Origin: Paguma larvata
Lineage: Eukaryota > Chordata > Mammalia > Carnivora > Viverridae
Direction: 5' to 3'
Length of the DNA: 64,000 bases
NCBI GenBank assembly: GCA_030068075.1
Contig: CM057831.1
Coordinates: forward strand, 7,267,464-7,331,463
The translations under genes and the position numbers were made by a program. The notes under the pieces were generated by a model that saw only the letters and a program-made list of their open reading frames with translations, did not search any database and was not told the DNA's origin. This document shows, piece after piece, positions 1-13,511 of the stretch (position 1 is its first letter; the number at the start of each line of letters is the position of its first letter).

Positions 1-1415
1 AAAGTAGTGGCCTTAATAAAGGAGAGATCCTACAGTGTCCTGCAGTGCAGTGTCCTCCGTCCACCAGAACCTGGCACTTCAGTCCTGTTTCATATCTTAC
101 TGTTGTGGCTGGTGTATGTTTCTCTTTAGTCCAGTTATCTGCACTGGTTCTCTTTGCTTGTTGTGAATAGAGTTTGCTCCCTGTGTTATTAGTGGGCCAG
201 TCTGGGGCTGCCTTGGGCTTGAGTTGAGTCAGACCAGGCATTTGCCAGAGCTGAGGTAGAACCAAAATGCAGAGTGCTGTTCCTGTGTCATCCTCCTGTG
301 AAGCTGTTGTTGGTGGGCGGGCCTGCAGTCAGACCAGAGGTCTACCCCCAGCCCACTACTGGGTCCGTAGCTGGAGAGATGTGTGTGGTTATCTTCCCCC
401 CTTGCTGGAGCAGGAGTCACTTTGGTGTTGTGCTAGCTCCTTTTGGGGCTGCTTGCATGCTGCCATGTTTGTAGCACTGTTTCGGATGGACTCCTGCCAA
501 GGGCACATTGGAGGGGTTGGATCCACAGGAGGAAACAGGGGCAGGCCACAAGGTACCCACAAGGCTTGCCTGTTCTGCTCCAGGCAAGGATCTGCAGCCA
601 CCTGAGGAAACTCCCACGGATGCTGGGTTGGAGGGGGTGAGTCCACAGAAGAGTGTGGGGATAGCTTGCTGTTAGCACAGCTTGAAAACCCTCCACCTAC
701 CTTAGTGTTGCTGGCAGATGTCTGTGTGTCTAGGTTGGGAAGTGGGAGAGGGAAATGGCATCTGCTAGCTCTTCTGTCTTGGAGAAGTCTTCCAAAGATC
801 TCTACCCCTTCAGCACATACTCTGAGATTAATAGACAGGTTTCCCTCCCGTCTACCCCAGGCATTCTTCAGACTGCTGCTGCTTTATTGTGTCTCAAAAG
901 GACTGTTTGTTGTGCTGTCTCTTTAAGGGCAGGGACTCCATTTCCTGTCACCTTCTGGCTCTCCCAGAGCTGAGTCTGCTGGGTTTTCAAGTTCCAGGTG
1001 TTAACCACACAAAGCTAGGCCCTTCTGAGTTTTAAAACTGAATATGGACAGACATTAAAGAGGGCACGTGTTGGGATGAACATTGGGTGTTATATGTAAA
1101 CCAATTTGAAAATAAACTATTATAAAAAAAAAACTGAATATGGAGGTCATCTTCCCGTTGTAGTCCCCCATGCCTGGGTACCTGGTCTGGGGTCTGTTCT
1201 TTTCTCCTCTCCCATTGGTCATTTTGGCTCCTATGTCTCTGCTTTTCCTACCTTCTTTCATGTGGCCTTTTTTATACAATTAGCTGTGAAGAGTCTGTGC
1301 TGCCAGCCTTTGGGTCCTTTTCTGGGTTATTGGTACTGATGTGGGTGTTACCTAGGTGTAACATGGGACAAGGTGAGCCTAGGATCTTCCTACCTTGCCA
1401 TTTTCCCTGGAAGTT
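1..1415 (-). mobile_element. L1 5'UTR (element continues past left edge)
   Basis: Read on the minus strand, this starts near 1415 with a sequence about first-strand 'ccagggaaaatggcaagg' and runs through a GC-richer leader. The same leader (blocks such as 'cccacatcagt' and 'aggccaca') reappears in plus orientation at 30,820-30,930 at the start of another L1. That internal match, plus resemblance to carnivore L1 leaders as I remember them, supports the call. No ORF1 start is reached before the window edge. ORFs seen across it (largest 112 codons) are on conflicting frames and have no recognisable protein. It is interrupted at 1049-1129 by a separate L1 fragment. The subfamily is not assigned. 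Confidence 0.8.
1049..1129 (+). mobile_element. Extremely 5'-truncated L1 3' end with TSD
   Basis: Only the last ~75 bp of an L1 plus an A-tail are present ('gttatatgtaaaccaattt' then 'gaaaataaactatt'). The same 3' end occurs at 19,650-19,690 and 36,240-36,290, and inverted at 9,010-9,040. The insertion is bracketed by a perfect 15-bp TSD, aaaactgaatatgga, at 1034-1048 and 1130-1144. It landed inside the 5'UTR of the minus-strand L1 and is therefore younger than it. Confidence 0.93.
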
Positions 1416-1484
1416 TAAGAATGGTTTCTGTATTTTTAAAAAGCTGGGAGAAAATCAAAAGAAGAATAAAACTATATGAAATTT

Positions 1485-1650
1485 GACTTTCATTGTCATA
1501 AAGTTTTATTGGCACATAGCCATACTCAATCATTTACATGTTGTCCATGGCTGTTTTCACCCTACAATGAAAGAGTCGGGCAGTTGTGAGAGAGATGAAT
1601 GGACTACAAAGTGTAAAACATTTATTCTCTAGCCCTTAAAAGAAAATGTT
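1485..1650. mobile_element. Ancient hAT-like (MER-type) DNA transposon remnant
   Basis: The stretch contains the block around 'agttttattggcacatagcc' followed by 'ttgtccatggctg' and 'ctctagcccttaa'. It resembles a non-autonomous hAT repeat widespread in placental mammals. The call is from memory of the consensus; the exact family is not named and terminal inverted repeats are not clearly preserved. Confidence 0.55.
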
Positions 1651-3787
<2,137 letters not shown>

Positions 3788-4365
3788 CTAGAAAGCAAAT
3801 AATAATGACGTAAACATAGAAATTTATTCCTCACATAACAGTCCTAACTGGAGCAAGCCAGGGACAATATGACATTACATGCTTTCAAGGACACTTTTTA
3901 TCTTGTTGTGCTACACTTTTTTGTTTTTTTGGAGAAGGTGTGATAATATTTTTAAATTTTTATAGCTTTATTGAGGTATACATGACATACAAATTACTGC
4001 GTGCATTTAACGTATACAGTTGAATGAGTTTGAATATATGCATGTACCCATGACACCATCCTCACAGTTGAGGTGCAGTCTTAACTTAGGACTTCAGTCT
4101 CATTGTCTAACATGGATCTTTCGTCTCTCAGCATTATATCTAATGTTCAGCCAGTAGGAAGCAGAGGGCAAGTTGTTTTAGTTTTAAAGGCATGACCTAG
4201 AAGTTTCCCATGTCACTTCCACTCATAATCCTGGCAAGAGTCTAGTATGGCTACCACCAGCTTCAAGGAAGACAGCCTTTAATTGGGTGATCATGGGCCT
4301 AGCTAATGTTATGGTGTTTTATTCCCACAGAGGGGAGGGAGAATGGGTACTGGAAGACCACCCCC
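3788..4365 (+). mobile_element. Ancient medium-reiteration element, split by an L1 fragment
   Basis: Blocks at 3788-3910 ('gaaatttattcctcac', 'ttcaaggacact') and 4125-4365 ('ggcatgacctagaag', 'gaatgggtactggaag') look like one old mammal-wide repeat in order. An antisense L1 3'UTR piece at about 3945-4122 separates them. Family identity is from memory and uncertain. The 85-codon ORFs over 4287-4563 lie partly in this repeat and are not credible genes. Confidence 0.45.
3945..4122 (-). mobile_element. Old L1 3'UTR fragment (antisense)
   Basis: The sequence 'tttattgaggtatacatgac' followed by a degenerate 'acccatgacaccatcctcac' is the typical antisense 3'UTR of old L1M-type elements. A related piece is at 62,128-62,345. 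Confidence 0.7.
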
Positions 4366-4834
4366 AGCCTCCTCTTTATTCTGCATGCTCAGCATTCTCA
4401 GAGGCTTGCAGTCTCTGGCTGTCTGTATCCACAGAATATTCACAAGCGTGGTTGTACTGTGTGTGTAACCTACCGACACAGTGGAAAATTGGTGATGGTG
4501 GGAGAATTGGAAAATTCCGAAGTAGCTATTCCAGGATTACTTGAAAGAATTGTTAAGTCCTAGTGATCTGACTTGCTAATGAGAGTTTCCATCATCCTAT
4601 AATTATATTAAAATTTCAGTGTGACGTGTTTGGGCTTCTGTGAGGTTTGATAGCATTGCCGCTGGATGACTGAATATTATAACCCTGGAATTTTAATAAT
4701 CCTAATGTACTGGCATGCTTTGGTGAGAAAGTAGTATTTGAGCTTATTATCGTAAACCATATCTGGTACAGACTATTCATTTTGCCATGTGTCTAAGTGC
4801 TTTGAAAGACTATCTCAAATATATGACGCATTTT
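4366..4834. other. Unassigned non-coding stretch
   Basis: Nothing recognisable was found on either strand: no long ORF and no repeat I can name. Confidence 0.5.
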
Positions 4835-5036
4835 TTAAAATTAAAAAAATTGTTTTCATTTTATTTATTTTAGAAAAAGTGAGTGCAGGAGAGGGACAGA
4901 GAGGGAGAGAGATTCCTAAGCAGGCTCCATGCTCAGTGTAGACGTGATGTGGGGCTGCATCCCACCACACTGGGATCATGACCTGAGCCCAAATCAAGAG
5001 TCAGATGCTCACGTGACTGAGCACCTAGGTGCCCCT
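4835..5036 (-). mobile_element. CanSINE (feline type), diverged
   Basis: On the minus strand this reads head to tail: 'ggggcacctaggtgctcag'-like start, 'gggatcatgacctgagccc' in antisense at 4973-4995, a CT-rich body, and an A-rich tail corresponding to the T-rich stretch at about 4835-4870. Flanks tatgacgcatttt and tataacaaatttt may be a decayed TSD (10 of 13 matching). Confidence 0.88.
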
Positions 5037-5129
5037 ATAACAAATTTTCTTCTGATTAGTTTTAATGTTTATTTTACTTAATATTGTTATCAATACACTG
5101 TTAAGCCTACTCCAGAATTATTAAGATTC

Positions 5130-5640
5130 CATCAGACTTGTCGCTTAGTTTAAAGACTATGGTAGGGAGACTAATGTTCCCCCGTGTCAAGATATCTTCA
5201 TTCTGTTTCCTGGGACCTGTGAATATGTTACCTTCCATGGCAAAAGGGAGTTTCCAGATGTGATGAAAGGCATGGATTCTGAGATGAGAGACAATCCTGG
5301 ATGCTCTAGGTGGGACCAACCTAAGTCTCGTTAGTCCTCAAAAGTGGGGGAGGGAGTCAGGAGAGTGGATCAGAAAGATTTCATTTGGGGACTTGACCTA
5401 CCGTTGTAGCTTTGGAAAATGGATGAAGGGGGCTATGAGGAACAAGGCACCTCGAGAAGCCGGAAAAGGTAAGGATGCTTACTCTGCCCTGGAGCCTCCA
5501 GAAAGGAATGCCGCCTTGCTGTACCTTTACTTGAGCTCAGTGAGACAGATGTTTGACTCCTGAACTACAGAACTGCAAGATGATATGTTTTGATTATTTT
5601 AAGCCAGTTTGACACCATTTTATCATCAAATCATCCCATC
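5130..5640 (+). mobile_element. Ancient LTR/MER-like repeat
   Basis: The blocks 'gtgaatatgttaccttccat', 'caaaagggagtttccagatg', 'ctggagcctccagaaaggaa' and 'gaactgcaagatgatatg' appear in the order of a common mammalian interspersed repeat with LTR-like layout. It is heavily diverged; I do not name the family. Confidence 0.6.
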
Positions 5641-5972
5641 CAACAACAAAATTTATATAAATAGAAGAAAAAACCCCTTATTTTATATCCCTTATAATAT
5701 CAAACATTTTTTCTATAGATCATGCACATTTCATTAAATTTGTGACATAGCCTTTCAGAGCACAAAGCGGACTGTATCACTCTCTTTTTTAGTTGATTTT
5801 TGTAGCTTTCAAAAGCTATACCGAATGAACCCTCAAATTCTCAGCACAGTACATGAGAACCTCCATGATTTAGTTTCTTCTTTTCTTTCTAGTCTCTTCG
5901 TTTGTTAAATTCCCCCAAATACTTTGACTTCATTGGCCTACTGAACAAAGTTCATGGTGATATTGCTTATGA
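5641..5972. other. Unassigned non-coding stretch
   Basis: AT-rich, with no gene or nameable repeat seen. Confidence 0.45.
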
Positions 5973-6150
5973 GTAGAGTTGTCAGTTAAAAAAATATAGG
6001 ATACCAAATTAAACTTGAATTATTCATAACAAAGATTTTTTTTAGTGTATTTTCCATGCAGTATTAACCCTTTATCTCATATAATAGGCATAAAAAATTA
6101 AAAATTACTCTTATACCCTAGATTATTTCCTAAACCTGGCAATCCTACTC
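5973..6150. mobile_element. Palindromic MER-type DNA transposon remnant
   Basis: It runs from 'gagttgtcagttaaaaaaat' to 'cctggcaatcctactc', with the middle block 'tagtgtattttccatgcagt'. This matches the form of a short palindromic non-autonomous DNA element common in mammals. The call is from memory, and pairing of the two halves is degraded. Confidence 0.45.
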
Positions 6151-7334
6151 AAGATCTTGATGAGTTTTATCTTTCCCCTCATTCTTTGTCTACAATATCT
6201 CTCAGGGCTAAGTCAAATATCAATTTTAACATAAGCCCTCTAAGTTTTTACTTTCTTTATAGAATTGCTACATTGAATGTCTTTCCGATTGCAACATTGC
6301 TAAACATTTATTTTTCTTCATTTGCCCATAACGCCCATATCTATTAGAACCTTAATAAACATTTGCAGAATACGTGAATAAATATTTGGCAATAAATCAT
6401 TGGTTGAAATAAATCTCAAAATGAATGTTATTGGTAAACTCAGATAAGCTTTATAGAAAGTTACTTTAAAGCCAAGTATAAACATTATTCTTTTATAAGT
6501 AACATGGCTTTGCATTAGACACTAAAACACATTTAATAAAATGGAAACTTCATATAAAATTGCTAAGTGCATAAACTAAAGGTTAGGAAGTTATGCCAAC
6601 AGAGAATTAGGTTAACCAAACCAAAATGTTCCTACTTGGAAGCTGTGGGTAACCATCAAAGACATTTGCACAGTGCCCTGGACAGAGTCACCGCTGTACT
6701 ACCGTGTTTAAATATGAATGTAGAATACTGATACGTTCCCCTTTTGGATAAACAGCAATGAAATGTGCTAGAAACTGAAATCATTTCCTTGAACTTATTT
6801 CTGTCTTTAAAATCCAAAGTGATTGACGTCGCAGACACCTGCTAGGACTTGAGCTCCAGGAAATCCATGATTTCTCGGATTGGTAATGATCACATGCCCC
6901 CCCGTGTAAGAATGGTTCCTGGAGGATCCTGCCCACCATCACCCATCACAGGACAGAGCAAACTTACTGTTCAGCTGGGAGAGGTCAGTGGCTTTGGGAC
7001 GTTTCATCATTTCAGCCGTCACGTTGGACCTTCAAAGATTAAGATCATAAATTAGCCTCTGTCCGCACAATACAGGTAATGGAAGTCTTTGCTTGTAAGA
7101 AATTTTCTACAACTGAAAACTGTTATTGTTTTTAGGAATTTTGTATACATTGGACATCATATATGGATCAGCATCTTGGAAAACTCTCTACCTTTCTGAG
7201 AGCACCTCAAGTCCAGGGCCACTCAGCTCATCTGCCACGTGCAACCAGTGTGTCCTGGAATTTTGTGAATCAAAATATTTCTCTAATATGCAAGGTCTCT
7301 TCTCTCATTTCCACATCATATTTTCAAGCTCATG
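6151..7334. other. Unassigned non-coding stretch
   Basis: A 68-codon ORF at 6849-7055 (plus) is the most protein-like piece because of its mixed composition and slightly higher GC, but I recognise no family and see no splice or promoter context to support it. The remainder is AT-rich with no repeat I can name. Confidence 0.45.
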
Positions 7335-7716
7335 TAATATTTTTCTTGGATTACTGTGAGCCTCTAATTAACCAAGCTGTCTGTTTCCCTCACCTAAATT
7401 TTTCAACACAGCCGCCAGAACACCCTTCTAGTTGCAAATGCAACTGTACACATGAGTCTTTAAAATCCCAGTCACTTCCTTAAGGAGTTCAGGCTCTTTA
7501 GCATGGAATGCAGACCTTTAGCCACAGGATTGCTGCTGCTTTCTTTATACATGTTTCTGGCTGTGCTTACCTTCCATTTTTCCTAGAAATTTGCCTTCTG
7601 ACGATGTAAACCTTATCAAGGAAGGTAATGCATTTTTCTGATCCACTATTATATCCCTAAATCTATCAAAGTGGCTCGAAGAAAGTGGTGTTTGGTCTGA
7701 TGCATGAATAAATGTA
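7335..7716 (+). mobile_element. L2 LINE fragment (3' end)
   Basis: An ordered series matches the old mammalian L2 3' region: 'gattactgtgagcctctaat', 'cacagccgccagaacaccct', 'aaaatcccagtcacttcctt', and an end near 7715 with 'tgcatgaataaatg'. Two overlapping ORFs here (77 and 106 codons) are by-products of this repeat. Confidence 0.65.
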
Positions 7717-8981
7717 CGTTGTCTTTCTATCCTCCAGCTGATGAAACACTATCTGACCCTTTTTGCTTCAAAGCTCTTTCCTCCCTTTGACTCACTCTTT
7801 GTTTCAAACCTGTGCATGTAAGTGGTAGGAAGCAGAAAGGGGATACAGGGGGAATGGGATCCAGGTGCTAGGTACAACAGATATAAGTGGCACTTAATTT
7901 TCTGCTGTGGATGACTCTTCAGGCTCAATTCAGAAAAAGAAGATCACGTTGTCATCATTACTGTGACTTTAGGCATCCAGATGGTTAGTGGGTAGGCAAA
8001 GATTTGGTGAGGTGCCCCATCCGAGATTCCAGGGAAAGACCAGAAACCCAACCGAACTTTTATTTCTTTCAGAAGGGAGTCAAGAGACTACAGATCGACA
8101 CCTGGAAAGCTAGGTAAGACCTGAAATGTCTGCTGTTTTTCCGTGTTTGCTAGCCACACTTTACTTCCTCTCAGCATAATTTTTGAAAGCATAAGGGAAG
8201 AACACTGCAAACTTGACTATGAAAACTGCTAAGAAAGGTGTTGTTGAGAAGCTAATATTGCAGTCTGTCATCAAGCTTAGGAAAAGCGAATGCCCAGGAA
8301 GGGAAAGAGGAAATGGACTGAGCCCTCAAAACGTACAGCAAGTTAGTAAAGGAGCAAAAGAGTCTGGAACTGACCGGGTTCTTAGGGTTTGGATCACATA
8401 TTTAAGGATTTGTGGTGGTACCTAGTTACCCTTTGCAAAGTGGCTTATGAAGAGATCCCGATAGTTCATTCAAAGTAATGAAGTGTTCCACCTTAATGGA
8501 GAAGCAGGAGGCCTTCAGGAAGTGAGCATCTGTTGGTGAGTACTGGAAGAAAGACATAGCATTTATGCATCTATGATTGGCAGGAGAAACATGCTGTCAA
8601 CCCAGTTTGTGGAGGACTATTTAACTGGGGGCCTTTAAGAGTCACTGCATCGCTACTTGGGGAGCGTGGACTCCTTCAACCTGAGCAGTATATGCTGAGG
8701 AATATCTGACCTTGAGATCAGATGGAGGCGACCCGTAGACTTGGCTTTTTGGAAAGATTGCTTAGGATGCAGTGTAGACAGTGGATTAGAGAGGCTAGGG
8801 TTGGTGGGAGGGAAGCTGGGACAAGTCATCTAGATGAGAGGAGGATGATCTGAACTCTGCAGCACTAGGCATGGAAAGAAGTGGATAAATGCAAAAGATC
8901 TTTAAGAGGTAGAATTTACACAATTTGATATAGGGGATGAATGTACATGGATGTTCTACACTTGATCAAAGAGTCCTTATT
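7717..8981. other. Unassigned non-coding stretch
   Basis: No credible gene is present. The purine-rich part at 8,740-8,940 may be another ancient repeat remnant, but I cannot assign it. Confidence 0.45.
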
Positions 8982-8997
8982 TTGGCATAACATTTTA

Positions 8998-9343
8998 TTT
9001 CATTTTTATTTTTTTAATAGTTTATTTTCAAATTGGTTTACATATAACACCCAGTATTCATCCCAATACGTGCCCTCTTTAATGCCCGTCACCCCCTCCC
9101 TCACCCCCCTCACTCTCAGTTCTTAGTCTTTGAGAGTCTCTTATGTTTTATCTCCCTCCCTCTCAGTGTCTTTTTTTCCTTTCCCCTCTTCCCCTCCCCA
9201 TGGTTTTTGCTAAATCTCTCAAAATCCACCTATGCATGGAAACATATGGTATCTGTCTTTTTCTGACTGACTTATTTCGCTTAACATAATACCCTCCATT
9301 TCCTTCCATGTTGCTACATATGGCCAGATTTCATTTTTTCTCA
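8998..9343 (-). mobile_element. 5'-truncated L1 (young, 346 bp) with perfect TSD
   Basis: This is an antisense L1 3' end. The poly-T side is at the left ('aatagtttattttcaaattg'), then the G-rich 3'UTR in antisense (C-rich at 9,080-9,120), then the end of ORF2 up to 'gtagcaacatggaagg' in antisense. A perfect 16-bp TSD, ttggcataacatttta, flanks it at 8982-8997 and 9344-9359. The 3' end is of the 'gaaaataaa' type. Confidence 0.95.
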
Positions 9344-9359
9344 TTGGCATAACATTTTA

Positions 9360-10516
<1,157 letters not shown>

Positions 10517-10733
10517 TATTTTATTTTTAAACATTTATTTTTATTTTTGAGAGACATAGAGACAGAGTATGAGCAGGGGAAGGGCAGAGAGAGAGGGAGA
10601 CACAGAATCTGAAGCAGGCTCCAGGCTCTGAGCCGTTACCACAGAGCCCAACGTGGGGCTCGAACCCACAGGCAGTGAGATCATGACCTGAGCCGATGTC
10701 GGCTGCTTAACCAACTGATCCACCCAGCAAGAT
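10517..10733 (-). mobile_element. CanSINE (feline type)
   Basis: Antisense CanSINE: T-rich tail at 10,517-10,545, antisense CT body ('agagagagggagacacagaa'), 'gcaggctccaggctctgag', antisense B box 'ggggctcgaaccc', then 'gagatcatgacctgagcc' and the head near 10,730. It is about 217 bp, close to full length. Confidence 0.93.
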
Positions 10734-11307
10734 ATACTTACTTTCAGGTATATAACATGCTGATTTGCTATTTGCATACATCATGAAATGTTCACCACAG
10801 TCAGTGGATCCATGTGTCCGAATACAAAGTTATTACACTATTATTGACTGCATTCCCTATGCTGTGCTTTTCATCCCTAGGACTTACTTAGAACTGGAAG
10901 ATTGTACTTCTTAATCCGCTTTATGTGTGATGCTAGTTCCTATGCAGCTCTCTCCTCAGGTAACCAATAGTTCTCTATGAGTCGATTTATTTTTTTCTTC
11001 GTTGATTTATTGTTTAGATTTCACATATAAATGAAATCATACGGTATTTGTCTTTCTGTGTTTCCCTTAATCCTCTAGTTCTATCCATGTTGATGCAAAT
11101 GGCAAGATTCCGTTTTTTTTTTTTTTTAATGGCTGAGTAATCTTCTATTTGTACATCCTACCTTCTTTATCCATTCTTCAATTGATGGACACTTACGTTG
11201 CTACCATATCTTGGCTCATGTAAATAATGCTTCAGTAAACATAAGGGGTTTCATTTTCTATGGGTAAGTACCCAGAAGTGGAATTGCTGGATGGTATTTG
11301 TATTTTT

Positions 11308-11439
11308 TTAAATTTATTTATTTTGTGAGAGTGAGGATGAGGGGGGGACAGAGGATGCGGGGCCGGAATCCATGAATCACGAGATCCTGACCAGAGCCGA
11401 CTGAGACGTTCAACTGACTGAACCACCCAGGTGCCCCAA
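11308..11439 (-). mobile_element. CanSINE, internally deleted, with TSD
   Basis: A 132-bp antisense CanSINE that keeps the T-rich tail, 'gatcctgaccagagccga' and the head 'cacccaggtgcccc', but has lost part of the body. TSD is ggtatttgtattttt at 11,293-11,307 and ggtatttctattttt at 11,440-11,454 (one mismatch). Confidence 0.87.
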
Positions 11440-11502
11440 GGTATTTCTATTTTTATAGTGCACTGGGAGTTCCTTTTTCTCCACATATTTGCTTATACTT
11501 GT

Positions 11503-11602
11503 TATTTCTTGTCTTGGTGCTGACAGGTGTGAGGTGATATATTTCATTGTGCTATTTCTTGTCTTGGTGCTGACAGGTGTGAGGTGATATATTTCATTGT
11601 GC
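11503..11602. repeat. Perfect 50-bp tandem duplication
   Basis: Two identical adjacent 50-bp units, 11,503-11,552 and 11,553-11,602, beginning 'tatttcttgtcttggtgctg'. No difference is seen between them although the surrounding L1 is old, so the duplication is recent or an assembly effect. Confidence 0.97.
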
Positions 11603-13290
11603 TTTTGATTTGCATTTCCCTGGTGATGAGTGATGTTGAGCATCTTTTCATGTGTCCGATGGCCATGTATGTGACTTATTTGAAAAATGACTATTCAGGT
11701 CCTCTGCCCATTTTTTAATTAGGTGTTATTTTTGGTGTGCCTTTTTCTTTCAAAGAAGTCTCTGTCATATGTCTTATATGGCCATTTGAGTGGTGATACA
11801 CTCTAACTTTTGTTCATCTGGACACTTCTTTATGTCTCCTTCATTTCTGAATGATAACCTTGATGATTAGAGTATACTTGGTTGTAGGTTTTTTTACTTG
11901 CAGTACTTCAACTTTCTGGCCTGCAAAGCTTCAGATCAAGAATGAGCATAGAGCTTTAAGTGGGTTTTCTTCTAAGTAAGTAATTGCTTTTCTCTTGCTC
12001 CTTTAAAACTGCTCTTTAATTTTTATGTCATAATTAGCATCCGTTCTGATGTGGGCCTTTTTGAGTTCATGGTGGAACTCTCTGGAGGTCCAGGAGCTTC
12101 GTGTCTGTTTCATTTCCCAATGTAGGCAAGTTTTCAATGATTGTTTCCTTAAGGTTTCTGTTTGCAACTCAAATAATATGAATTATATTATCCTTGATGT
12201 TGTCTTTGAGGTTTCTTCTAGATCACTGATCTGTCCTGCATCCTATAATCTGTTGATTCCCTCTACAATAGTTTTCACTTCAGTTATTGAAAACGTTATC
12301 AGCTCGGGTTGAAAACATAATCTGGTGGTCATCGTCATGACTATGGCTTTGAACTCTTTATCAGGTAGTCCCCTTATCTGCATATTGTCAATTCTTTTCT
12401 GAAGTTGTGTTGTTCTTCCATTTGGAACATACTCATCTCTTTCCTCATTTTGTCTGACTTTGTTTCTCTCTATGTATTAGGTGAGCTACGTCTCCTGGTC
12501 TTAAAGATACGGGCCCTATGTAGAAGACATCTTGGAGTTTCCTTTAGTGCAGTCCTTACTGTCTAGTAGAACCAGGTGCTCCAGTGGTGTCCCCGATGTG
12601 CGCATGGTAAGCAGGGCTGCGTCCTTCCCTCACTAGGACAAGACTTTCTTTGGAGCGGTGCTGGTTTGGCACACACACTTTGACCACAAGGCGTGGTAGG
12701 GCAATAGTCGCTTTGCAGGAATACCTGCAATGGTAAGTCCACAAGACAGTTGCAGAGTGACGAACTGGCACCCATCTGTGTCAGGCCAGGCTGAAGGGGT
12801 GCAAGACAAGGGGTACCTGGAGAAAGTTCCTGCCCCTCTGGCACCTGTTCTACATGTATAGTGTGGACACTTTTCAAACTGCTGCCTCGGTGGTCTCATT
12901 GTACTTAGGCCCTTTAAGAGAATATTCCTCTTTCCTACAGCCCTCCACTCCACAAGTGAAAGCCCTGCTTCCTTTCAAAGCCTGATGTTACGGGGCTCAT
13001 CTGTCCAGTGCAGATCCCTAGGACTGAGGGTGCCCGAGGAAGGACTGAAAACCTTTTCTTCAGGGAAGACCTGGGATAATCTCTCCTGCTTGTCAGTCAC
13101 TGCAGGTTTTGTCAGGACAGCATTTCTGCCCATCCTACCTTTCTAGATGGAGCTTTTTCTTTGTATCTTTAACTGTGGGAAAGCTGTTCTGCCAGTCTTC
13201 AGGTTGGTACTGTACGCACTTGCAGCCTTGCTGTGTCTGCGGGAGGAATTGAGCTCGGATTCTTCCCCTCTCTTCTTGAGCAGCAAAAGA

Positions 13291-13511
13291 CTATTAGACA
13301 CAGGTAGAAAGTAGATTGAGGTAGAACTAACAGAAGTTAGTTATGCAAGGATATGAGATGTATAAGTAAAGGAAGAGTAAATGCACCTGAATCAATTAAT
13401 TATTCATAAGTATTCTCTGAGGTGTATATTTTAGATTCAGTATATCTACCCACAACTGTTGAAGCCTTCTATAAAATACTGAGGTTAAAAGATAAATGTC
13501 TATTGGTCTAG
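13291..13511. other. Spacer between two divergent L1 5' ends
   Basis: About 220 bp of AT-rich sequence separates the 5' end of the minus-strand element and the 5' end of the plus-strand L1. No repeat or gene is recognised in it. Confidence 0.5.

Larger units (their letters stand above)
10735..13290 (-). mobile_element. Old L1 / HAL1-like element lacking most of ORF2
   Basis: Antisense reading gives 3'UTR and the last part of ORF2 at 10,735-11,725 (antisense of the L1 C-terminal region, e.g. 'gatttgcatttccctggtga' at 11,608-11,627). Then, without the ~3 kb of endonuclease/RT coding sequence, ORF1-like sequence follows at about 11,770-12,310. A GC-richer leader at 12,310-13,290 ends like an L1 5' end. 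Carrying ORF1 with little ORF2 is the layout described for HAL1 ('half-L1'); a later deletion in an ordinary old L1 is the alternative. It is interrupted by a SINE (11,308-11,439) and a 50-bp tandem duplication. Confidence 0.65.

Noticed and set aside
267..646. Overlapping ORFs of 66-112 codons on both strands
   Set aside because: They sit in the GC-richer 5'UTR of a minus-strand L1. Several frames are open at once, which reflects composition and not coding.
1034..1144. Direct repeat possibly indicating a tandem duplication or CRISPR-like unit
   Set aside because: The repeats flank an L1 3' end with A-tail, so they are a target-site duplication.
6849..7055. 68-codon ORF with balanced composition, possible exon
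   Set aside because: No known family, no splice-site or conservation evidence available, and the length is unremarkable.
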